A stretch of 64,000 bases of DNA, taken from NCBI RefSeq assembly GCF_009389715.1, contig NC_052404.1, positions 9,012,745-9,076,744 of the forward strand, written 5' to 3'. This DNA is from Phoenix dactylifera (lineage: Eukaryota; Streptophyta; Magnoliopsida; Arecales; Arecaceae). Position numbers and translations under genes: made by a program. Numbering within the stretch: the first letter of the stretch is position 1; the number at the start of each line of letters is the position of its first letter. The notes beneath the pieces were generated by a model. It ran no database searches. It saw only the letters and a program-made list of their open reading frames with translations, and had not been told where the DNA came from. Below, piece after piece: positions 48,135-61,026 of the stretch.

Positions 48135-48142
48135 AAAAAAAA
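48135..48142 (-). terminator. polymerase III T-run after tRNA-Ser
   Basis: Eight consecutive T on the minus strand, starting nine bases after the tRNA 3' end; T4 or more is the standard polymerase III stop signal. Confidence 0.8.
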
Positions 48143-48150
48143 CAAATAAA

Positions 48151-48232
48151 CGTCGACAGCAGGGTTCGAACCTGCGCGGGCAGAGCCCAACAGATTTCAA
48201 GTCTGTCTCCTTAACCACTCGGACATATCGAC
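48151..48232 (-). tRNA. tRNA-Ser: tRNA-Ser (UGA)
   Basis: On the minus strand the acceptor stem GTCGATA (48232-48226) pairs with TGTCGAC (48158-48152), followed by discriminator G. The D arm reads GTCCGAGTGGTTAAGG (A box). The anticodon arm ACAGA-CTTGAAA-TCTGT has anticodon TGA. A long variable arm GGGCTCTGCCCGCGC marks a class II tRNA such as Ser, and the T arm is GCAGG-TTCGAAC-CCTGC (B box). Length is 82. A T8 run at 48135-48142, just downstream, is a polymerase III terminator. CCA is not encoded, as usual. It lies about 50 bases upstream of the likely saposin leader on the same strand. Confidence 0.97.
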
Positions 48233-48774
48233 GACGACAATTAAGGGCGCGCGTAGTCTCTTTTCTACTAACATACTTCACGTGCTTCATCACACCGAAA
48301 ACCTCACGCAACAATTTTGTGTGGGAGGTCCACTGGGTGAATTCATGGTTTATAATGGAAAGATATAGAAATCTTTCTCAGTTTTCTACCCACCACCTGC
48401 TGAGTTTTTGTTTACTACATCTCACTTTTACACAACATATTTACTTATATATTGATATTTCAAGCTTAATCAAGTCAAAAGTGTGTGAATCTCAAACTCA
48501 TTACTTTCCAGATGGAGCAAGCCATTGTGGAATAATGGAACCCAAATTCAAGCCAAGCACGAGCCTTAACACAGATTGCAAAATGGCCTGATAATTAAAT
48601 TTAGCTGGAAAAGAAATCTTGCAGCTGCACTAATACTATACACCTGAAGCAACTTCACAACCATCTATCCATATTACAAAGAAAAATAATTGAGACTGTC
48701 CCTAGTTCATATAAAGGTAGACTATGTCCCTGGACAACAGCAGAAAACCTCAGCTCACAGCTACCTTGGACTCT

Positions 48775-51700
48775 TTAACAATGCCTTTTCTTCTTGTTCT
48801 TCTTGTTTGGCTTTGTCAAGAGAAGTGAGAAACCCACCAATCCAAACTTCTTTCTCTTTGTAGAGAACTGCTTATGCGCAGATCCATCCTCAGCCATCTT
48901 GGGAGACAAAACACCTTGCTTTTTGCTCAGCATTTGACCCAGCGAAACCTTTGGCTTTTCAGTTGTTCTCTTCCATTTAACTGTATCATGCTCCTCAGGA
49001 GCCATCAATTTCATGCTGAGTATTTGCCCAATAGACAATGGTGGCCTTAGGGCACTCTTCGACCCATCAGTAACCAAATCCAACCCATTGACATCTAGCA
49101 TGCGAGAGTCTCTTCTATGGTGAACTGAGTAGTAGTTCTTGAATTTTGTGGAGTTATGAATGGAGCGTCTCTTCTGACCATGTTCGGACCTCCATCTACG
49201 AAGAGCCTCTTCAACTGAAAGCTTCCCTCTGTTTGCAGCCTCTACCCTCTTTAAGGCCCTTTCTAGTGTCTTCTTAGCTGTTTTGGCCTCTGCTGCTGCT
49301 TCCTCCACTTTTTTCAGCAAAGCCGATTTAGATTGGTTTGCTTCATCTATCTGAAGCACCGCAGCTTCAATCCTCTTTCTTGAGATCTCATCAGCCTCTT
49401 GAGCTTTATGAGTAAGCTTGACATACTCTTCAATTGACAGAGTTACTGCAGAAGAATTTTGGAGGTCTCCAGTTGAGTTATCACTGCTCATGAGAGCTTT
49501 GATCTCAGCAAGAGCAACAGCTTCTGCAGCTTTGGCTGCTTCTTCCATCTTCTTGGCTGCAAGCCATCGGATTTCAGCTGTCTTGATGCTAGCTTTTGCC
49601 TGCTCAATCTCCTTGGTCAGCTTCGAAACTTCAGACTTGTTATCTTCAGCCATCCTCCTAAACTGCTCTATCTCAGAATTCATTTGTTTGATTTTCCTTG
49701 AAATATCTGAGGGATACTCATGCCTTTTACTTTCTAAATCGTTGGTCATTTGAAGCTTCAGTGTTGTTTGATTCAGATCTTCTTCTAGTGATGAAATTTT
49801 AGCAGTATTAGCAGTCAGACTCTCTTGGGTTTTCTCCAGCAAGACTTTCTCCTCTTCTATTTTACTGTTGAGTAATACAATGGAAGCTTGAAGTTCAGCC
49901 AGATCACCTGTTCTCCTGCTCAGGTTCACCTTCGCCACATTCAGCTCCATTAAGATCAGCCCTGGAGATTGATTTGCTTCTATAGTTGGACCGTCCATTT
50001 CCACATGGTTCCTGAGATTTATTGGACCCTGCTCTTCAGTTTCAGGAACAGGATGCACGTTTGTACTATCAAAATTCACAGCCAGGGCATTAGCATCTTC
50101 AAAGGTCTCTTTCTGTAACCTCAATTTTAAACCCTCCACAATTTTTTTGGTCACTTCCAGTTCTTTTAATACATCTAGTGTTTCTCTTTCTTTCAAAATC
50201 AGATCCTTCTCTAACTGTGCAGTCTGTTCCTTCACTTTTATAACATCAAAATCCTCACAGCAATCATGTTTCTAAGAGAGAAAAAGGTGCCATATTCAAG
50301 TCAGAGATCCATTACTACGAAGGCCATAAATTTCATGCACTTTCTATGTGTTACAATGTACATACATGAAACTATAGAAGCAACCACACTCTTAATAACA
50401 GATCAATTTATGCCAATGTATGAAGATAGATAATAGTGGCTCAATTAGGAATAAAGGAAGAAGGATGAAATGGAAATGTGCCTCTAAGAGTGTTGCATGA
50501 TCAGAAGTGAGAACACTAAAATACTAGTACAACTTAAAGGGGGGAAATGACAATACAGATTCTGAATTTTGAGCATAACAGAAGTGAGAACACTAAAATG
50601 TGTGTTGTAAAATTGGAAATATGGAATCTGAAATAAATACAGTATGGAAGTTGGGGGCACCACTGATTTAGAATATAACAAAAGAAAACAGTTATATGGC
50701 CAAGATATGTGCATAGGCACGAGACAACTCTGACAAGTATAATTAGATTTAAGTTGATGAGCTTGAAAAGGAGATAGAGGAACCAAAGAAGTGTATGGAA
50801 TTTAATGATTATAAGAAATCATTCTGGAGGAATTACTATTGGACAGGAAGCCACAGTGAAGTAGGTTAGGTTAGCTGAGGCCTTCTGTTTACACTTTGTA
50901 ACTACTTCTTCCACAACTTTCTGCAGCAAGCAAAACTTTTGATCCAACATATTCCAAATTGGTCTCCTAATGGAAACTAGTTGACAAAAGAGAAAAGGAT
51001 GGGTTATCACTATCTGGTTCAAGAATCAGAAAGAAAGAAGAAATGTTTTAAGACTTCGATGGATGGATCATGAACAATTAAAAAGATATTTTCCAATTTA
51101 AAGGGCTTGCATAGGCAAAGTATAAATTATGAAATCAGTGGCAGATAAATAAGGAAAGCAATTAAGTTTATGTTTTTGTGTTGTATGTATTGACGTTTCT
51201 CCAAATTCCAGACCAAAATTGTATAATTCTCAGCTTAAAATTGATATGTTCGGCATCAAAATACACTTCAAAACAGATTTAAAGACCCTCGCAAGTACAG
51301 TAACTGAGAATCAATTTTGATTGCTTGTTATCGAGTCATGTTATTAGGGTCAAAGGTAACATAGGAGGGGGCTTTTGTACAACCCTTCTTTTATCAATAA
51401 ATTGCATATAAAGATTTCTCTTTTACAAGTAACAAGGCACGCGCAAATGTGCCTAACTGCTAAAAGTTTTGAATTTAAGATAATTTATTAAAATTTTAAT
51501 TTAAAATTAAAATATATTAATCATTAATTTTATTTTATAAAGGCAAAAAATTCATATTAGAGGTCTATTTTATGCTAGATGCTAAGGTGCATAATAAATC
51601 GAAATGAACATCTGAGCCATCCCATCATAAAACCAGTACCTCCTTCTCAGTTCCTTCTCCCATAACTGAAGCTGAAGAAAGAACAGGGAAGAGGGACCTA

Positions 51701-54700
51701 TTGCTCATGCAATTTAGGATCCACATTTTGGCCAACTAGCTATAGAAGCCTTTGTTTGAGAGGTTTCATTGGCCCACTAATTATCGCTTATATTTTGGTG
51801 TTTGTCAGAGGTGTTCTGCCTAAGAAAGCAAGGGGCAGCAGTAGTAGTCAGAGATTTAATTAACCAAGATCCGTAAGCTGAAATTTCACCTCTCAACATC
51901 AATAGGTTTAGCCAAATAATTTATAACACAATCCAAATATGCCTCACTTGTAGATATCTGAGCAATTTTTCATGTTGCTTTTATAGGACTACCCTAGCCT
52001 GCTCCTCCCATGACTTCATAAGAGTATTTTGGGACATAGTCACAAATTAGGCATTTTAATAAGGATACAGCTCATGACAACGACAATTATGCACATCAAT
52101 AAATAAGATTCAATAAATCAGCTTAATAAGGATGTAACTCATGACAACAACAATCATGCACATCAATAAATGAGATTCACCAAATCAGCTTAATAAGGAT
52201 ACAACAACGACAATCACGCGCACATCAATAAATGAGATTTACCAAATCAGTTTAATAAGAATATAGTTCATTAACAACGACAATCATGCACATCAATAAA
52301 TGAGATTCACCAAATCAGCTTATTGTTATCTTTGTCTCTGTGTTTACTATTGTACAGCTCAGTTAGCTTGATCTTAGGACATGATTGTAGCCATACCCAT
52401 GTATATATTCCTATGTGAGTAACAGTAATAGATGTTCATAATCTTCTTTATAATAAGGATATAGCTCATGACAACGACAATCATGCACATCAATAAATGA
52501 GATTCACCAAATCAGCTTAATAAGGATACAGCTCACGACAACGACAATCATGCACATCAATTTGATTTGATGAATCTCATTTATTGATGTGCATGATTGT
52601 TGTTGTCATGAGCTGTATCCTTATTAAGCTGATTTGGTGAATCTCATTTATTGTCATGCATGATTGTCGTTGTCATGAGCTTGTATCCTTATTACGTTTA
52701 GGAAGAATTTGATACTACCATTAGAATCTAGAAATTATCTGCAAATTTGAGAGAGTTTGAAATTTGAAATGCTTAAAAATTTTAAAAGTATACAATAATT
52801 AAATTTGAATAATAGATGATAAATATAATATTGTATGTGAAAAAAAAGAGAAACTAATTAAATGTAGATGATAGTAGTATCTACATTATATCATAAAGCT
52901 TATAATGCATTTCTTGAGAAGAGGCCTTTCGATGCACATGTTTAAATTGCTGACGGGACTAGGGAAGGAAGAGCAAAAAAGTTTCTTAATATTTTTATTT
53001 ATTATTTGTCTTTACATATAATTGTTTTGATAACTGTTTAAAGTGTAATTCCTAGGAAAATTTAAGAGTCCAGAGCGGCAATATCACTTCTTTTGCAGCT
53101 CTCCCATTTCAAGCATGTGGGAAAACAATATTCTCGAAGAGGTTTAGAAAGTTCAAGATATCTTAAATATTAATAGAGATATTTTGCATTGGAAAGGTAT
53201 TTTGGGATAAGGGCATTGAGGAGGTTTCATGGGGATGTTTTGAGATAAATTTTGAAACATTATAAGTGGGAAAACAATATTCACGAAGAGGTTTAGAAAG
53301 TTCAAGATATCTTAAATATTAATAGAGATATTTTGCATTGGAAAGGTATTTTGGGATAAGGGCATTGAGGAGGTTTCATGGGGATGTTTTGAGATAAATT
53401 TTGAAACATTATAAGAGTATTCTAGGATAGGGGCATTCTAAGAATAGGAAAAGTTTTCACATTGTTATTGGCAACACTTATATAGAAATTCTGCATGAGG
53501 TTTTGACAAAGGTATTATGAGATAGGGGTAATGAGAAGGATTTTAATAGATGAAACATTATAAGAGTATTCTAGTATATGGGCATTTTGAGAAAACAAAA
53601 TGTTTGCACATCATTATTGGCACACTTGTTTTTAGGATATTTGCAGATGAAGACCTCTCTTATCCTAAAAATATCCCCCAAATTTCTTAATAATGGAATA
53701 TATCAGGTTTTTCCCATTCTGCCCCTCAATCGGCTCTTTAGAGGTTCTAAATGGTAAGATTCTTGTCGTTATCGTTAATTTTTCTGACCAACATCATTAC
53801 TAGAATTTAGATCTTAATTCTATCTCAAATTTGAAGATAATAGACTTGAGGAGCAATGCAGCTCACAAGTTAGAAGCTCCAAAGGGTTGATTGACGAGGG
53901 GAAGGGAAAGAAACATGATAAATATTTCAATTTCACTAATGGAAAGTTAACCGGGGTCCTATTGGGCAATTTCTAGAATAAGGAGGTCTTTTATTTGCAA
54001 ATATGTAAAATATGTGTCTATTTGTATGCAATTAATCAAACATAGAGAGGGCTTATATGCAAATTCTCAAAACAAGGTTAATTGCTGACATATTTGTATA
54101 TGACCAACGGGCATATTCACCTTTTATTTAATTTTGTTCTAAATTGATAAACCAAATGTGGATAAATTAAGGATATTTCTATAAAATTGTGGAATCAATG
54201 CTTCATTAAAAAAGAGGAAGATTGAAGCTCCACGCCATTCTATGATCAACAACCATCTTGAATCAATTATTTTCACTCTTATGAAATATTATTATAACAA
54301 ACTATTTTGTGGCCATGATGAAGCTACCCCTTGTTTGTTCATCCAATCCCACACCTGTCATGTGCTCATATATCCCTACTTGAATCTACTACCGCTCTTT
54401 TTTCATATTTGTCTCTGCTGACCATTTCTCTTTGCTTATTTCGGTTTAACAAGAATAGTAGAGAGATAAGGCCCACAATGATAATTGTTGATTCACTCAG
54501 CAGGTGCAATGAATATTCATCTCCCACATGTAATCATACACTGAATCCATATAAACATCAACACAAGTACTCAATAAAGTACATCAACAATAATTCATAG
54601 GTGACAAGTGTAAGAACAGGAATGATGTAAGGACCCCTAAATCCACCACTCCCTATGAACTTCTAAAACATGACAATCAAACATATTATGTAACCCACAC

Positions 54701-55710
54701 AAATATTTTATTTACTATGCTAATGCATTCTTGGGCTGAAGGGCAACAAATAGGTGTACGTAATTTAGTTCGGATCCTCTCCAGTTCGAGGTTAAACTGG
54801 GGAGGTCTAGTTTTAAATCACTGCAAATACATGTATTGTGGATGGTGGGGCCCATGTAATCACCGACCATTCCATAACATACAGAGAACCGGCGATTTTG
54901 GAACTGCACCTCTTCACCATCTAGTATTCCATGACTCCTAAAAGCTGACGCTTAGGGAGATACAAGCTGCATAACTGGCACGAGCTAGCTACATATGAAG
55001 CCTAAAGATAAATGATGTGCTGCGAAGAAACAACAAGAAGAATAAGACATCTATTTATCTAAAATTTGGTATGCAATGCATACTTTAGAGTTTACATACA
55101 ACTGCTAAATGATACCTGCAATCGGGTTGAACGAGAAAGGTTTCTCCCAACAAAAATAGCTAAAACTTAAATGCATGAAGATATTACGCTTTAAAGGTAC
55201 TCCTAAAAAAAAAATCTTGATGGCAAATGAAACAACCTATTAAACATATCAGTTTATCTATGCATTTCCCATAAATCTATCAGAATCTTTCACCTATCAT
55301 TCTTTTTCCTTTTCTTGAACAGTTAACAAAATTCAGAAAACGGAGGCAAGAAAAGGAACTTTTATAAGGTAAAGAAAACGCAGCAGAAAAAAAAAAGAGA
55401 AAGACTTAAGAAATTGCAACAAGAAATAGAGAAGAAAACCTAACACAGCGAACAATTAAACAAGAACAGTAGAAAAAGAGGAATCTTGAACTCCATATCG
55501 ACTAACCTCGGGAGAAAACAGCTGCTTGAGCTGCGACTTCCAGACGGCGCTGCCCCCGAATCGATCCACAGCCTCTTTCACCGACTCGAACGGCGCCGAG
55601 GTGTCGATCTCCGCCCTTCCCGCCGCCTCCGGACCTTTGTCCAAAACTAGGGTTCCTGGCGGCCCGGTGGCCTCCGCGCCGCTCGAAGCCGAATCCATGA
55701 CTACCTCCAT
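48775..55710 (-). CDS. WEB family coiled-coil protein (DUF827), 566 aa, two exons
   Basis: WEB-family proteins (weak chloroplast movement under blue light; PF05701) are long coiled coils; founding members WEB1 and PMI2 steer light-driven chloroplast movement, while most paralogues are uncharacterised. Exon 1 (55710-55507) codes for 68 residues, including the N-terminal family signature AEIDTSAPFESVKEAVDRFGG at 33-53, and ends LKQLFSPE at a donor GTTAGT. Exon 2 (50271-48775) follows an acceptor CTCTCTTAG and begins KHDCCEDFDVIKVKEQTAQLEKDLILKERETLDVLKELE. Both joins are phase 0. The middle is a long heptad-rich coiled coil rich in Glu, Lys and Ala (about 80-420), then a serine/basic stretch and SIGQILSMKL and SLGQMLSKK motifs, ending PNKKNKKKRHC. 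The intron is 5235 bases long. The leader has a (CT)n run near 55982-56030. Confidence 0.9.
52050..52700. repeat. 67-bp repeat array with an inverted pair (long hairpin)
   Basis: The unit TTAATAAGGATACAGCTCATGACAACGACAATCATGCACATC...AATAAATGAGATTCACCAAATCAGC occurs about four times in direct order (52055-52320) and twice more at about 52455-52560. It then occurs twice in reverse orientation (about 52580-52695), with a short spacer around 52560-52583. The two flanking arms of roughly 110 bases would fold on each other. Between direct groups sits about 130 bases of unrelated sequence (52321-52453). Confidence 0.88.
52321..52453. mobile_element. possible Copia LTR scrap within the 67-bp array
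   Basis: The stretch with TTTACTATTGTACAGCTCAG, TGTATATATTCCTATGTGAG and TAACAGTAATAGATGTTC has the style of a Copia LTR right half. It interrupts the 67-bp array. No defined ends or target duplication. Confidence 0.3.
53117..53640. repeat. 149-bp tandem repeat, about 3.5 units
   Basis: Units start at 53117, 53266, 53415 and 53564. The first two are identical except for one base over 149; the third and the partial fourth are clearly diverged but keep AAAGGTATTxTGxGATAxGGG, GAAACATTATAA and, for units three and four, GAGTATTCTAG at exact 149-base spacing. Confidence 0.93.
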
Positions 55711-55978
55711 GACCGATCCTTCACTTCTATTCTTCCTTCTAGTTCTTCTCCTCTTCAGGGTTTGGCAGAAATCGAAACCCTAGAACGATTTCGGGAGAGC
55801 GAGAGACTGTGGAAGTGAAACGAGAGGGAGAACGGAAAAAGGAAAGAAAGAGGGAAAAGGATTTGATTTTTTATTTCTCAGGGAAAATTGTCGTTCCGCA
55901 ATTGCCCTTAAGTAGCCGTGGAAGCTAATACCTACACGCTCAATTTTAGTATCTATACTCCTACACCAGTCTTTCGCT

Positions 55979-55981
<3 letters not shown>

Positions 55982-56029
<48 letters not shown>

Positions 56030-56030
56030 C
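55982..56030. repeat. (CT)n microsatellite upstream of the WEB gene
   Basis: About 24 CT units with one interruption, about 270 bases upstream of the WEB start codon. On the gene's strand it is a GA run, a type often found in plant promoters and leaders. Confidence 0.93.
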
Positions 56031-59000
56031 AATGTCGATACTTTCAATTTGAGAGAATGGAAATTTTTTGAGAAAAGAGCGTGGCGATAACAGAGGTCCT
56101 TTATGTCAGAGTTCTGCCCGTTAGCTTTTGCTTTGGCCACCGTGAGAGACGACTCGAATCGCGAGGAGAAGAAATAGACCGTTGGGCGATTCGGAGTGCA
56201 GCCAAGAAACCTAATATGACAATAATAACCTTAGGATATGACATAATTATCAAGAATGCCATTAACGGGTCTCGTTGACTTGGGCCCTTGAGGTCCAACG
56301 GTCGACCGACCCAATTATAGAATATCAACGGCTCTAGGCGGAAGAGATCGACCCAGCTTTTCACAAAGTTGTAAAAGGAGAGACGAAAGATAACGTTAAA
56401 GTTGTTTGATGTTTTTGATTATGGATTTAACATAAACATCATTTTGTAAACAAAAAGTAAATCTCAAGCGAGTGATCATATTTTTAATTTTTTATTGAGG
56501 GAATGTGGTAAACTGACATAATGGTGTTGTTTATTGTAAAACCTATATCATAATAACTCTATTTATTCCGAGTGTTTTTTTTTTTTTTTTGGTTAGTTTG
56601 GAGAGGAGCAATACAATGTAGTAAAAATCTCTGGCTATCCCTACTAGCCAAAGCTTAAACCACTCCTCATGGCACTAGGCCTCTGGACTTCAAATTTTAG
56701 GAGCTTTTCGATATGAAATACCGAGACAAAGGTGGAGTTGTGGATTATTATTTAGACATGTTTTTTCATTTATTTTTAGATAATATTAATAGAAAGTTCT
56801 ATTTATCTCGTACAAATAATAGGCTTCAAAAGAGTTAATACACTAGGCTCCGAGCACTGTAGGTTTTGAGAAGAGTATGTAGCTTTACCTTACATGCGAA
56901 GACACTGTTTCCATAAATCTTTTGAAAAACACATGCTAAGCTTAAAACATGGATCCTCTTTCTAATGGAAGAAATATGCAACTACTAGAATACAATTTAG
57001 TTTGAGATCCACGAGCATGGTTCATGCATAACTTCTAACCTATTGTCCAATATTTTCCAATATTACAACAAAAACTATAATTATAAACCAAAGACTAATT
57101 CCTTTATTTTTCTTCTTCTTTTTTGAATTTCTTAAACATTTGTCTTGCCACAATATGAATTTTGTTTGTTGCTATGCTTCCAGTTTCTGTACTCTTAAAC
57201 ATCTAAATCAAAAAAATCTAACAAGGACTAGTCTTCCATGTTGATCAAACAAGAGGAAATCACCTTTATTGCTACTTCGCAAGCATAAGCTTTTTGCTTT
57301 GCATCTCATGATTTATGTGCAGCAGACTTTCTTACTCACTAGTTGATTTTTGCTTCCCTTCAAAACTATAGCACCAACTCCGATCCCCCAAAAAAAGAAA
57401 CAAAACTATAGCACCAACAACATAGATAAGCTTGTTACATGCTCGAGCTCTCCAATTTCTTGTTAGAGAAAAAGATTCTTTTAAAGCAATAAAGAATTCT
57501 CATTGTGCTGCAAGTTAGGCTAAACTTCTCTTGTAAAAGTCTTACATCATGATCTGATTTGTGAAGGAAATTATTTGCAAATTCTGATGCAATTTGTAGG
57601 TTATCTCTCGGTCCATCTTTGGCAGAACTCTTTCTGCATGATGAGCTTTCCCAATTTTTGCCAACCTATGTTCTAGTTAGTAATGTTAGTGGGCTAGCCA
57701 ACTGGGCTGAAAGATAATAGCCCAGACGATGAGCTTACGTATAAAGACATCGGAAAATGGTGGACTAGGCCTGATCTGATGGATCTTTTTTTGTTCTAAT
57801 ATGTAGAAGCACAGTTCTGTTAACCAGCTCCTTTGGCCTCCAAAACTTTCTCACAAGTGTTTTCTAGACCGCTTTAATTTGGAGCCATTCCAAGTTGCTC
57901 TAAATCAAGACATCGTTTGAGGTAGAATCTATGATTTCTTGCTCCTCGTCTATGTTTTGCTTCACACTGTTTGCTCATTTCAAGAAAGGTGGCTTTCTAT
58001 CTTTGATCGGCAGAGAAGCCATGAATTAATCAAGGCTTCAATGTGGAGAGAGATAAGGCTAGCTCTTAACCTGATTGGACCGAAAGAGGAGGCTACCTTC
58101 ATTGCTTGTTGACTGCAATGCCTCTTACTTCTCTTTCTGAACTATTAACAATTATTTTTTTGTCTTTTATCAGAGAAACGCAGTTTTTTTTTTAATTAAT
58201 CAACTTGAAGTCTCGATGAGATTACATCACAACAAGCAGACTTAAGATGAAAATTCAAACCCAAATTTAGGGATGCTGTTGAAGCTCTTGTTAATTTTTA
58301 GATGCTGCCGTCCCAACAGCCAAACATCAAAAGGACCAATTCTAGGCGATATCACATTAGAATTTTTCAATTCTCAGACAAGGGAATGACATCAAAGCTG
58401 ATATTTTGCAATTCAGAAATTGCATGGGCTGTCTTCTTTTTATAAGTTATACACCATCCTGGCCCGTTCAACTCTCCAAGTGGCTCATGCTTGCGCCATT
58501 AAAGAACCCCAGTTGAAGACATCAAAGTTCTGACTATGGCTTTTCACCATCCATGTATCAGCCCTAGAAAAATTGATATGATTTATTGAGGCACCAACTT
58601 GCTCCAAAAATAAAGAGAGAGAGAAAGAGAGGGAAGGTATTACGAGACAAATGATCCTAGGAATTAAGATTGAGTTTCTGATGCTTGAAATCATTTTAGA
58701 GTCGGCTTTTGTGGCACTTGAAACAAATACTTGATCATCGACATGATGACACAATAACAAATCATATTTGCAACTTTTTTGCCAAAAATTTATGAGAGCA
58801 CATGCATGTTTCTATTGGCCAATTTTTTGAATTATTTAAATAAAAAAGGCCACCAAGCAAGAGGGTTGTGTATGTAACTCATATTGCATAAAGTAGCTTG
58901 ACCTAGATGCATATGTAGGTAATAAACCTTAACTCAAAAAAATTAAAAACATAAAAAAGACACCAACCTTCATGCATTTGCAGGCAAAAAGAACATGATG

Positions 59001-60100
59001 CAAATATCCACCGTATCTCTACTTATTGTAAACGTATACTAGATATTGGATCCATTTAAGAGAGGTGTGGCTCATGCAGCATAAAGTTTTATCATTTCTC
59101 AAATAGTAATACATGCATTTGAAAAGCACATAAATTGTTAAAATTCTTTAATGGGAAATTTGCTTAAAAATATCATGATATTGTGTATCTAAAAATTTGG
59201 ACTTAAATAATTATAGTGCAGAAGGTCCTCCTCTTTCTTTCCCCCCTCTCTTTCTCAGAAAAAAGAAAAGGAGCTAACATCCATGGTGAATGCATTTATC
59301 CCAAAACAGGATAAGATGATTAGTTCTTATGGATATGAATGTATCTTATCACTAAAATTGATCGATGAATTAATGAAAGGATTCTCAATAATCCAATAAT
59401 GTTAAATCAAATATTAGTTGCAACTTGTTAAATATACTTCCGAAGCTTCCTATCATATCTTTGTTCCATACATAAAGCTCAACAGCCTCAAGGTCTTTGC
59501 ACAAGTACCATGCTTCCAGTAGATCAGGCAATGAACCTTGAAATCTAGGGATAAAAATCCCTGGCGCCCATTAAGAATGCCAATCACTGAGTCCAGTACT
59601 GATGAGATACCATCAATAATTCTTGCAAATTTTTAACATACATCCCTTTCCACTAAACTAATTGGTGGGCTAATCCCATAGACCCCAGTCTCTAAATCAC
59701 AAAATGCACAGACGAACCCATCACTTTCATCTTTAGACTTTGAAAAGCTTACACAAGGTGTCCTAATCCATAATGTACAAAAAAAAAACTCCATGCTTTC
59801 TCCTCGTTTCCCTTTCATACCATCATAAACCAGTATTTGAATGTCTAGTTTTGGAGGCTTCCAGCTGTGGGCTCAGAAAACAAAAACCATGTAGCCATGG
59901 AAGGAGCCTAGGGGAGAATCTTTGGACGCAGTGAAGAACGGGCCATCACTGCCTCCAAGAAACGGTAAGAACTTCCGTAGCCAGGGATTGACTTCCCAAC
60001 CTTTTTCCTAAGTCGTTAACATGAAATGCCGTCCACGTCTTGCATGAAATAAATGGCCTCTGACGTGGAGTATTTATTACTGTAACTGTGACAATGAATA
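56031..60100. other. intergenic, no supported gene
   Basis: Holds a T-run near 56577-56590 and short A-runs. 57640-58160 is less AT-rich and might be an old element body, but I recognise no domain in any frame. Confidence 0.4.
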
Positions 60101-60831
60101 AGATATCATTTGTTACGGCCTAGATCTGGGATCTCCTTGGTGGAATACATTAAAAAAAAAAAAAAAAAAAGGAATAGGAGAGATGGCGGAAGCCCACACG
60201 CATGGCCCTCGGCCGACTGCACGTGCTCCAAGTATTTCAGTGCCGGGGAGCCGCTTCAAACCCCTAAGCTATTATGTAAAAAAACCTCTCCCACACATGC
60301 GAGGCAATTAGACAAACAGCCCCTATATCTAGTTGACTTATAAACAATGTTCCACTGTCAAGTCGCTGTTCTATCTTCGAACGGTTCATCAATTTTAGAT
60401 GGATCTGTAGTACATGAGAGATGCTATATATGAATCTTAGCTACCTCTTTGTACTTGATCATTAGGAGCCACATGTAATGTACCTAAGAATGGCAAGAGA
60501 TCGGAAAGGCTATTATTCTACCTGTTTGGTACTAATTAGGACAAAGTAGGGCAGGTTGGTAGAGTTAGATCGGACAGATTAGATAGGTTGGGTCAAGTAA
60601 AATTATAAAAATTATTATTATTATTTTAATCTTGGAAAGACGATTTGCAAAGAGTCATACACATCCGAGTTGGGTTCGGGATGGATCTTATTTTACCCAT
60701 GCCCGTCTCGGATTCGGTTTTGGTTTGACAAAATCCATCTTACTAAGGTTGAGTTAGGTAGGATATTCGATGGAGCGAAGTAAACTCTCACCACAAAACC
60801 TATCTCATATATGCTGTTTTTCCCTTCTCAA
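60101..60831. other. intergenic, with a 19-base A-tract
   Basis: An A-tract at about 60152-60170 may be a retroposon tail, but the body cannot be assigned. 60540-60800 holds diverged AGGTTGGGT/GGTTGAGTTAGG-like words. No gene recognised. Confidence 0.3.
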
Positions 60832-61026
60832 TCAGTAAAGCTCATTGGTAGTCTTGATCCAGGCCATTGCTATGTCTGGTGGTAGAAGAGGCGGTCCCAA
60901 AGCAAATTTTTCCGAGAGAGTGATTGAGGTTGCCAGTATGGCAACCAGCCCTCTCGGGTTAGCTAACTTAGCGAGGACGTCGGCAAGGAAGTTGCACACG
61001 GTCCAGTCATGGGGTTGCTCTCCCAA
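60832..61026 (-). mobile_element. possible retroelement RNase H fragment
   Basis: A minus-strand frame reads CNFLADVLAKLANPRGLVAI. The N-x-x-A-D-x-L-A-K-L-A pattern is typical of the C-terminal end of a retroelement RNase H domain. Nothing else of such an element is visible near it, so this is a fossil scrap at best. Confidence 0.3.

Larger units (their letters stand above)
50272..55506 (-). other. intron of the WEB gene (5.2 kb), repeat-rich
   Basis: Bounded by GTTAGT on the 5' side and CTCTCTTAG on the 3' side (minus strand). It contains two separate tandem-repeat arrays and an LTR-like scrap (entries below). The remaining sequence is AT-rich, and I see no nested gene. Confidence 0.8.

Noticed and set aside
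48008-48314. Frames overlapping the tRNA-Ser gene
   Set aside because: They are translations through the tRNA and the saposin leader, without protein similarity.
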